18,650 bases of DNA from an uncultured Eubacteriales bacterium (GTDB lineage Bacteria > Bacillota > Clostridia > Oscillospirales > CAG-382), in assembly GCA_934444485.1 (NCBI GenBank), contig CAKSCN010000029.1, forward strand, positions 1 through 18,650, in the 5' to 3' direction. The stretch's first letter is position 1, and the number at the start of each line of letters is the position of its first letter. Below the pieces are notes generated by a model, which made no database searches, was not told the DNA's origin, and saw only the letters and a program-made list of their open reading frames with translations. A program made the translations under genes and the position numbers. Of this stretch, positions 13,432 through 18,650 are shown piece by piece.

Positions 13432-13593
13432 TAAAAAGCTGCGCTTTTTAGTGAAATAAATCCCTCCGGGATTTGTGAAATGCACCTTCGGTGCGTGAAG
13501 TGCTTTGCTTCGCAAAGCGTGAAGTTTGCCCTGCGGGCAAGTTGCGGTCGAAAAACGCCTTGCGTCGTTTTTCTTCAATAATTGTACGGTGCG
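13432..13593 (+). repeat. Hairpin array 5, upstream of the AI-2E family gene
   Basis: Six hairpins: TAAAAAGC/GCTTTTTA (13432-13450, loop TGC), AAATCCC/GGGATTT (13458-13474, loop TCC), GCACC/GGTGC (13482-13494, TTC), GCTTTGC/GCAAAGC (13502-13518, TTC), TTGCCC/GGGCAA (13526-13540, TGC) and GAAAAACG/CGTTTTTC (13550-13573). Spacers are GTGAAAT or GTGAAGT, and the tail TTCAATAATTGTACGGTGCG is at 13574-13593. Its polarity is opposite to both flanking genes. The stretch 13594-13707 holds nothing I can name. Confidence 0.9.
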
Positions 13594-13707
13594 ATATTTA
13601 AGATAGTACGATAACGGAATGACGGATTTTGAAACAACGGAAAACGAAGAATGAGAATAGGAAAATGTGATTGAAAATTCCCGTCTTTTCTCAATAAAAT
13701 AATTGCG

Positions 13708-13848
13708 GAAAAGCGACTTCAGGAGCTTTTCAACATAAACTTGTGCGAAGCACAAACTTCGCGCTTTGCGAAGCAAAGCCCTTCTCGCAAGTGAAACTTG
13801 CGCTTAACTCGTTCCGAAGGAACGACATCACCTGAAAGCTATGCTTTC
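13708..13848 (-). repeat. Hairpin array 6, 3' of the flavodoxin-like gene
   Basis: On the + strand: GAAAAGC/GCTTTTC (13708-13731), TTGTGC/GCACAA (13741-13755), GCTTTGC/GCAAAGC (13763-13779), GCAAGT/ACTTGC (13787-13801), TCGTTCC/GGAACGA (13809-13825) and GAAAGC/GCTTTC (13834-13848). Loops of the middle four are GAA, that is TTC on the minus strand. The last hairpin ends four bases from the flavodoxin stop codon, giving minus polarity in line with that gene. The outer tail is degenerate. Confidence 0.88.
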
Positions 13849-13852
13849 ACTC

Positions 13853-14326
13853 TCACTCCACTCTTTTCGGCATAAGGAAGTCACCGCAGAAAGCGACGGC
13901 GGAGAAGAGGTCGGTTTTATCGGGATGCCCCTTGTTTATGCCGCCGACGAGCTTGAACGGACCGTATGTATCGAAGCCCTTGCAGCCGTAAAAGCCTATG
14001 AACTCGCAGCCGTTTTTCTCGGCGATCTCTTTTATTTGATTTGCGTATTTTTCGACAGAGCCGCCGCCGCTGGTGAAGAGAGCGAACACCTTCTGTCCCT
14101 TGGTCAAAACCCTGTTTGCCGCCTCGACGACAGGTTCGTACATCTTTCCGAAGTCTATACCGCTCGCAAAGCCGATAAACTCGCACTCGGCAAGATTCGG
14201 AATATCGCCCTTATCGACGTCGAACGACGTTATATCGCATTCCGCCTCCACTGCGTCAACTATTTTCTTTGTGTTTCCGTGATGACGTGAAGCGTAAATC
14301 AACGCCGCATTCATTGGTTCTGTCAT
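13853..14326 (-). CDS. Flavodoxin-like FMN-binding protein
   Basis: A 157-residue flavodoxin fold, expected to bind FMN and carry electrons or serve as a small redox enzyme in the cytoplasm. The phosphate-binding loop reads YASRHHGNTKKI (11-22) in place of the usual TxTGNT. A second FMN-contacting loop is FASGIDFGKMYE (53-64), and FTSGGGSVEKY (84-94) fits the third. There are no iron-sulphur cysteine motifs, so it is not a ferredoxin fusion. The ATG has GAAAGGA upstream at a rather long spacing. A promoter with direct repeats lies at 14351-14389. The AraC regulator is upstream on the same strand with a 128-base gap, which suggests separate transcription. Array 6 follows the stop codon by four bases. 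Confidence 0.88.
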   Translation of the reverse strand: MTEPMNAALIYASRHHGNTKKIVDAVEAECDITSFDVDKGDIPNLAECEFIGFASGIDFGKMYEPVVEAANRVLTKGQKVFALFTSGGGSVEKYANQIKEIAEKNGCEFIGFYGCKGFDTYGPFKLVGGINKGHPDKTDLFSAVAFCGDFLMPKRVE

Positions 14327-14350
14327 TTTGTAAAAACCTGTCCTTTCGTT

Positions 14351-14389
14351 TTTCGGTTGTTCATTACCGATTTCGGTTGTTTTATTATA
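14351..14389 (-). promoter_or_regulatory. Flavodoxin gene promoter with direct-repeat operator candidate
   Basis: TATAAT on the minus strand (14384-14389) is followed by two copies of AACAACCGAAA (14371-14381 and 14351-14361) exactly 20 bases apart. The palindrome ACCGAAATCGGT (14366-14377) overlaps the first copy. The -35 region is weak (T-rich). Repeats over the start site suit a repressor operator, but no regulator is identified. Confidence 0.45.
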
Positions 14390-14454
14390 TCACTTTACCG
14401 TTATGAAAAAAGGCTCATAGGAATAATATTTTGTAAATAATTGGTGATACGACG

Positions 14455-15318
14455 CTATTTTTTCGATTCCGCATTCTTTCTGTACTCAATCGGCGACATT
14501 TCAAACTTTTCCTCGAACGCATTGTAGAACCACGACAAATTGCAGAAGCCGCACTCATAGCAGATATCGGTTGCGGAAAGATTGCTCGACAGCAGCAGGT
14601 TCGCCGCATAGCCGAGGCGAAGCTCGTTTGTCATCTCGGTCGGCGTTGTGCCGTAGTACTTTGCAAGACTTCTTGAGGAATGCTCGCGGCTTCTGCCGCA
14701 AAGCTCGTAAAAACGCTGTTTGCCGACGATGAAATTTTTGGGGAGCTTCATCTTTTCGTAAGCGTTTTCAAGCCAGAACGGCACGCCGTCCACCCTCTCC
14801 GAAAGTTTTGTGAAATAATCGGCGAACACGTCCGCAAGGAGCTTTCTCGCCTTCATTTTGAGTATCCTTCTGTCGGATATGCCGGGAGAATTAAGTTCGG
14901 CAAGCTTCATGTGGAGCTTCTGCGTTTCGTTGTCGGTGAGCCTTATCTGCGGCGGATATTTCTCCGATACAAGAGACTGCGCTATGTCGTTAAAGCCCTC
15001 TCCGAGGTAGGAACACATACTCTCGAAGGTCTCCCTCGAAAAGGCAAGGTTCAGAAATTCAAAGCGTCCCTCGAGACGCCTGTAGTCATGGCAGTCGAAA
15101 TCGCGCACGAAAATCAGCTGCCCCGGCTCGACCGAAAAAGAGACGCCGTTTACAATATGCTCGGCTTTTCCTATAAGCGTGAGAAATATCTCATAGAACT
15201 CATGGGCATGCAGACTGAAACGCTCTGTGTCGCTTTTGACGTGTCTCAACAGAAACCCGGTGTCGGCATCGACGTTTTTCTCTTCCTTAAGAGTTGCTCT
15301 GTGAAGTGCTGCGGACAT
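14455..15318 (-). CDS. AraC-family transcriptional regulator
   Basis: A 287-residue DNA-binding regulator, probably sugar-responsive. The N-terminal cupin-like sensing domain spans about 35-85, with HAHEFYEIFLTLIGKAEH and VEPGQLIFVRDFDCH. The C-terminal double helix-turn-helix is about 195-283, including SRSLAKYYGTTPTEMTNELR and DICYECGFCNLSWFYNAFEEKF, the family signature region ending in MSPIEYRK. The start at ATG 15318 has GGAGG eight bases upstream; eight further in-frame codons upstream lie before that site. It is divergently placed from the GH38 mannosidase with 132 bases between the starts, so it most likely controls that gene and itself. Confidence 0.93.
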   Translation of the reverse strand: MSAALHRATLKEEKNVDADTGFLLRHVKSDTERFSLHAHEFYEIFLTLIGKAEHIVNGVSFSVEPGQLIFVRDFDCHDYRRLEGRFEFLNLAFSRETFESMCSYLGEGFNDIAQSLVSEKYPPQIRLTDNETQKLHMKLAELNSPGISDRRILKMKARKLLADVFADYFTKLSERVDGVPFWLENAYEKMKLPKNFIVGKQRFYELCGRSREHSSRSLAKYYGTTPTEMTNELRLGYAANLLLSSNLSATDICYECGFCNLSWFYNAFEEKFEMSPIEYRKNAESKK

Positions 15319-15340
15319 TTTTCCACCTCCGTACAATATC

Positions 15341-15401
15341 ATTTTACCATAAAAAATATATCACATAAACAGAGGTTTTTTTAATTTTTATATGGTATCA
15401 T
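15341..15401. promoter_or_regulatory. Divergent, symmetric promoter region of the AraC regulator and mannosidase
   Basis: The two arms are near mirror images. The minus strand reads ATTTTTTATGGTAAAAT (15341-15357) and the + strand reads ATTTTTATATGGTATCAT (15384-15401). Each contains TATGGTA and ends in a -10-like hexamer (TAAAAT at 15341-15346 on minus, TATCAT at 15396-15401 on plus) without a clear -35, as is typical of activator-dependent promoters. The arms could be the regulator's binding half-sites. Confidence 0.5.
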
Positions 15402-15450
15402 GTTCACACTTACAAATATCGCTTGCGATACCAACGAAAGGAAGCAAAAA

Positions 15451-18444
15451 ATGACGCTTTTGTATGAAAAAATACGCGAAATACTGAAAGTTCTGAAAGG
15501 ACACATCACGGTCGAAAGTATGCCGATTGACGGTATATCCGTCTCCCCCTGCGGCTACAAGACCGGGAATTTCCCCTCTCCCGACGCCGTATGGACTCCC
15601 TACAACGGAAAGAGCCTTGACGCAAATCCCGACGACCACTTCTGGTTTAAGTTCACGGTCGATGTTCCCGAAGCCGAAGAGGGTTACGAATACCGTCTTG
15701 CCGCAATAACGGGACACGAGGGACAGTGGGACGCCAAGAATCCGCAGAGCATACTTTACGTTGACGGTGCGACGGCATATCAGGCGTTCGACGTAAACCA
15801 CACCGAGGCGGTTCTCACCCCCGGTCGTCACGATATTCTCATCTATCACTATGTGGGTCTTGAACCGACGGACGGCACATCGACTCTCCGTCTCACGCTC
15901 AACAAAACCGACCTTGCCGCCGAGACTCTTTGGTACGATATGTACGTCCCCTTTGAGTCTCTCGGCTGCCTTGCAAAGGACACGCACGATTACAACACGA
16001 TACTGAACACTCTCGAAAGAGCTGAGTTCATCATCGACTTCCGTCACTTCGGCTCGGAGGAATACAGGAGAAGCCTTATTGAAGCGCACAACTTCATGAA
16101 GCGTGAGTTTTACGAAAAAATCTGCGGAAAGAACGACTACCGCATTTCGCTCATCGGTCACACGCACATAGACGTTGCGTGGCTCTGGACGCTTGCGCAG
16201 ACCCGCGAAAAGGCGCAGAGGTCGTTCTCGACGGTTATAAGACTCATGGAAAAGTACCCCGACTACAAGTTCATGTCGAGTCAGCCGCAGCTTTACGAGT
16301 ACGTCAAGGAGTCCGACCCCGAGCTTTACGCAAAGATAAAGGAGCGTGTGCGCGAGGGCAGATGGGAGGTCGAGGGAACGATGTGGCTTGAAGCCGACAC
16401 CAACCTTGTCTCCGGTGAAAGCCTTGTACGTCAGCTGCTTCTCGGCAAGCGCTTTATGCGCGAGGAGTTCGGAAAGGACAACCGCATACTCTGGCTTCCC
16501 GACGTGTTCGGTTACAGCGGAGCTCTGCCGCAGATACTCAAGAAGAGCGGAGTCGATTATTTCTTCACGACAAAGCTCAACTGGAACGAGACCAACAAGC
16601 CCGACGACGACAACTTCACATGGCAGGGCATAGACGGAAGCCGTGTGTTCGCCGTGCTTGCAAGCTGCTATGTAACGAAAATCGATGCGCCCACACTAAA
16701 GTATTTTTGGGACGGTCACAAAACGAAAAAGTACACCGACGTACAGATTCAGACCTTCGGCTACGGCGACGGCGGCGGCGGACCCACGGCGGATATGCTT
16801 GAAAAGTACGACCGCCTTAAGTACGGACTCCCGGGGCTTCCGAAAGCCGAGATACGCTTTGCCGGCGAGACGGTAAACGAGATAAAAGAAAAATTCGACA
16901 AGAGCGTAGACGAGCTTCGCTTTGAGCCGAAACGCTGCGGCGAGCTTTACTTCGAGATGCACCGAGGCACATACACCTCCATTGCGAAGAACAAGAAGAA
17001 CAACCGCAAGAGCGAGCTTCTGTATCAGGCTCTCGAAACGGCGGCAGTCGCCGACACGGCACTTTTCGGAAAGGACGCCGCAGAGTATCCGACCGCTCTC
17101 ATTGACAAGAGCTGGCACACGATTCTCCGCAATCAGTTCCACGACATAATCCCCGGCTCTTCGATAAAGCAGGTTTACGACGACAGCGACATTGAGTATG
17201 CCGAGGTTCTGGGCGAGGGTATGCGTGAATTTGACGGCAGACTCTCTCACCTTGCCGCAAACACCTCCGAGGGCGGCACTTTCGTGTACAACCCCTCTCC
17301 GTTTACGGCTGACGGAATAGTAAAGGGTGCGGACGGAAAGAACGCAGTCGTAAAGGGTGTGCCGTCACACGGCTGGAAAGTTGTAAGGAAGAGCGAGGAT
17401 TATTCGCCCGTCACGGTCGGCGACAGGTTTATCGAAAACGATTACGTAAAGGTTTCGTTCAACGAAAAGTACGAGATTATATCGGTATACGACAAAAAGA
17501 GATGCCGCGAGGCAATCGAGGAAGGCAAAAAGGCAAATGAGCTTCAGGTGTTCGAGGACTACCCGGCAAGCTACGACGCATGGGAGCTTTCGGAATACTA
17601 CAGTCAGAAGATGTGGACAGCGGACGACCTGACGAAGGTCGAGACGATATCCGAGGGTACGGTCGGCGGCTTCGAGGTAATACGCCGTTACGGCGACTCG
17701 GTCATCACTCAGAAGATACTTCTTACGGCAATTTCGCCGAGAGTAGATTTTGTGACCGACGTTGACTGGCACGAGGATCACGTGATTCTCAAGGCAGCGT
17801 TCCCGACGACGGTTTACACCGACAGAGTCAACTGCGACATACAGTTCGGTCACCTCTCCCGTCCCACGCAGAGAAACAACCGCTTCGACGAGGCAATGTT
17901 CGAGATGTGTATGCACAAGTGGGCGGATATTTCCGAGAACGGCTGCGGCGTAAGCTTGCTCAACGACTGCAAGTACGGCATGAACGTCGAGGAAAACGTG
18001 ATGAAAATATCTCTCCTCAAAGCGCCGACCTACCCGAACCCCGACGCCGACAGGGGACACCATTCGTTTACATATTCGCTTTACGTACACGGCGGTGAGC
18101 TTTCCGGCACGGTGCGTGAGGGATACCTTCTCAATATGCCGCTCATCGCAAAGGCGGCTGTCGGCGGCGGAGAGCTTCCGAGCGAATACGGACTCGTGCG
18201 TTCGTCGAACCCGGCGTTTGTAGTTGAGACGATAAAGCGTGCCGAGGACGGCAACGGACTCATTATCCGAGGCTACGAGTCTCTCGGCGGCAAGGCAAGC
18301 ACCGAGCTTTCGTTCGGCGTTGACACAGGCAAGGCGTACCTCTGCGACCTCATGGAGAATATCGAGAGCGAGCTTGCGGTCACGGACGGAAAGGTCAAGC
18401 TTGAAGTCTCAAACTTTGAGATTGTGACGATAAGAGTTTGCTAA
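15451..18444 (+). CDS. Alpha-mannosidase (GH38)
   Basis: A 997-residue retaining zinc glycosidase of family 38 that releases alpha-linked mannose from oligosaccharides. There is no signal peptide, so it is probably cytoplasmic and acts on imported fragments. An N-terminal beta-sandwich (about 30-190) precedes the catalytic (beta/alpha)7 barrel. Predicted zinc ligands are H239 and D241 in GHTHIDVAWLW, the nucleophile D351 in WLPDVFGYSGALPQIL, and H564 in QFHDIIPGSS. EGTMWLEADTNLVSGES also matches. C-terminal beta domains follow from about 640. Length is normal. The start at ATG 15451 has GAAAGGAAG upstream; the frame extends 17 codons further but across the promoter. It pairs with the divergent AraC gene. 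Hairpin array 7 begins about six bases after the stop. Confidence 0.96.
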   Translation: MTLLYEKIREILKVLKGHITVESMPIDGISVSPCGYKTGNFPSPDAVWTPYNGKSLDANPDDHFWFKFTVDVPEAEEGYEYRLAAITGHEGQWDAKNPQSILYVDGATAYQAFDVNHTEAVLTPGRHDILIYHYVGLEPTDGTSTLRLTLNKTDLAAETLWYDMYVPFESLGCLAKDTHDYNTILNTLERAEFIIDFRHFGSEEYRRSLIEAHNFMKREFYEKICGKNDYRISLIGHTHIDVAWLWTLAQTREKAQRSFSTVIRLMEKYPDYKFMSSQPQLYEYVKESDPELYAKIKERVREGRWEVEGTMWLEADTNLVSGESLVRQLLLGKRFMREEFGKDNRILWLPDVFGYSGALPQILKKSGVDYFFTTKLNWNETNKPDDDNFTWQGIDGSRVFAVLASCYVTKIDAPTLKYFWDGHKTKKYTDVQIQTFGYGDGGGGPTADMLEKYDRLKYGLPGLPKAEIRFAGETVNEIKEKFDKSVDELRFEPKRCGELYFEMHRGTYTSIAKNKKNNRKSELLYQALETAAVADTALFGKDAAEYPTALIDKSWHTILRNQFHDIIPGSSIKQVYDDSDIEYAEVLGEGMREFDGRLSHLAANTSEGGTFVYNPSPFTADGIVKGADGKNAVVKGVPSHGWKVVRKSEDYSPVTVGDRFIENDYVKVSFNEKYEIISVYDKKRCREAIEEGKKANELQVFEDYPASYDAWELSEYYSQKMWTADDLTKVETISEGTVGGFEVIRRYGDSVITQKILLTAISPRVDFVTDVDWHEDHVILKAAFPTTVYTDRVNCDIQFGHLSRPTQRNNRFDEAMFEMCMHKWADISENGCGVSLLNDCKYGMNVEENVMKISLLKAPTYPNPDADRGHHSFTYSLYVHGGELSGTVREGYLLNMPLIAKAAVGGGELPSEYGLVRSSNPAFVVETIKRAEDGNGLIIRGYESLGGKASTELSFGVDTGKAYLCDLMENIESELAVTDGKVKLEVSNFEIVTIRVC

Positions 18445-18450
18445 AGCGAG

Positions 18451-18650
18451 GATTTTCAATAATTGAAAATTGCGGAGTTGACGTGGTCAACTCTCTACAC
18501 AGCGTTTGTGCGTGATTAAAAGCTCCTAAAGTCACTTTGAAATTGAGAATGGAGAGTGGAGAATGGAGAATTGGGGTGGAAAAGCGGAGCTTTCGCAGTG
18601 AAATATTTTGCTTGCGCAAAACGTGAAATACGCCTGCGGCGTGTGAAATA
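18451..18650 (+). repeat. Hairpin array 7, 3' of the mannosidase gene, running off the window
   Basis: Order: ATTTTCAATAATTGAAAAT, GAGTTGAC/GTCAACTC (about 18475-18493), GCGTTTGTGCGTGATTAAAAGC, an AATTGAGAATGGAGA microsatellite, GAAAAGC-GGA-GCTTTC, TTTTGC-TTGC-GCAAAA and ACGCC-TGC-GGCGT, with GTGAAAT spacers, continuing past 18650. The first half matches array 4 behind the AI-2E gene. Polarity follows the mannosidase. Confidence 0.85.

Overview
The window looks like chromosome of an anaerobic, gut-type Clostridia (Bacillota), most likely near the Oscillospirales/Christensenellales. This is inferred from strong AGGAGG-type ribosome sites, occasional TTG and GTG starts, a single-chain glycyl-tRNA synthetase, the family mix, and intergenic repeat types I associate with such genomes. 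I cannot name a species. There are no rRNA or tRNA genes, no CRISPR array and no phage genes.

Layout. 160-1551 (-) glycyl-tRNA synthetase; 1857-2675 (+) divergent type I 3-dehydroquinase-like protein; 3460-4212 (+) short-chain dehydrogenase; 5119-6339 (-) GH37 trehalase-family glycosidase; 6442-7515 (+) a good promoter, a 276-bp inverted-repeat-bounded element and two small unknown genes; 7455-8138 (-) PHP-domain protein, overlapping the second small gene tail to tail; 9336-10406 (+) ATP-type phosphofructokinase, followed by a HIT protein (10528-10869) and a phosphoribosyltransferase (10912-11454); 12216-13415 (-) AI-2E-family membrane protein; 13853-14326 (-) flavodoxin-like protein; 14455-15318 (-) AraC regulator, divergent from 15451-18444 (+) GH38 alpha-mannosidase. 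The coding part is mostly housekeeping and carbohydrate metabolism. Trehalase and alpha-mannosidase would feed sugars toward glycolysis, and the AraC regulator probably controls the mannosidase.

The unusual content is between the genes. Intergenic regions are long (0.4-1.2 kb) and filled with two families of structured repeats. Family 1 is an array of short perfect hairpins, typically a 5-8 bp stem with a TTC loop. The stems differ from hairpin to hairpin, they are separated by GTGAAAT/GTGAAGT-like spacers, and the array ends in a conserved tail (TTCAATAATTGTACGGTG-like). I count seven arrays plus one single hairpin, including a 181-bp unit repeated three times at 8356-8898. Family 2 is a composite element of about 360-510 bp (copies at 3061-3424, 4605-5081 and, inverted, 11460-11968, plus a tail at 1-150). 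Its stems change sequence completely between copies but keep pairing, which suggests a structured RNA or a single-strand-processed mobile element.

Both families tend to begin within a few bases of a stop codon. Hairpin arrays follow the dehydroquinase-like, dehydrogenase, AI-2E, flavodoxin and mannosidase genes in the same polarity. Composite elements follow glyQS, trehalase and the phosphoribosyltransferase. In the dehydroquinase-like gene the repeat even supplies the last codons. This 3'-anchored, polarised repeat system is the best candidate here for something undescribed.
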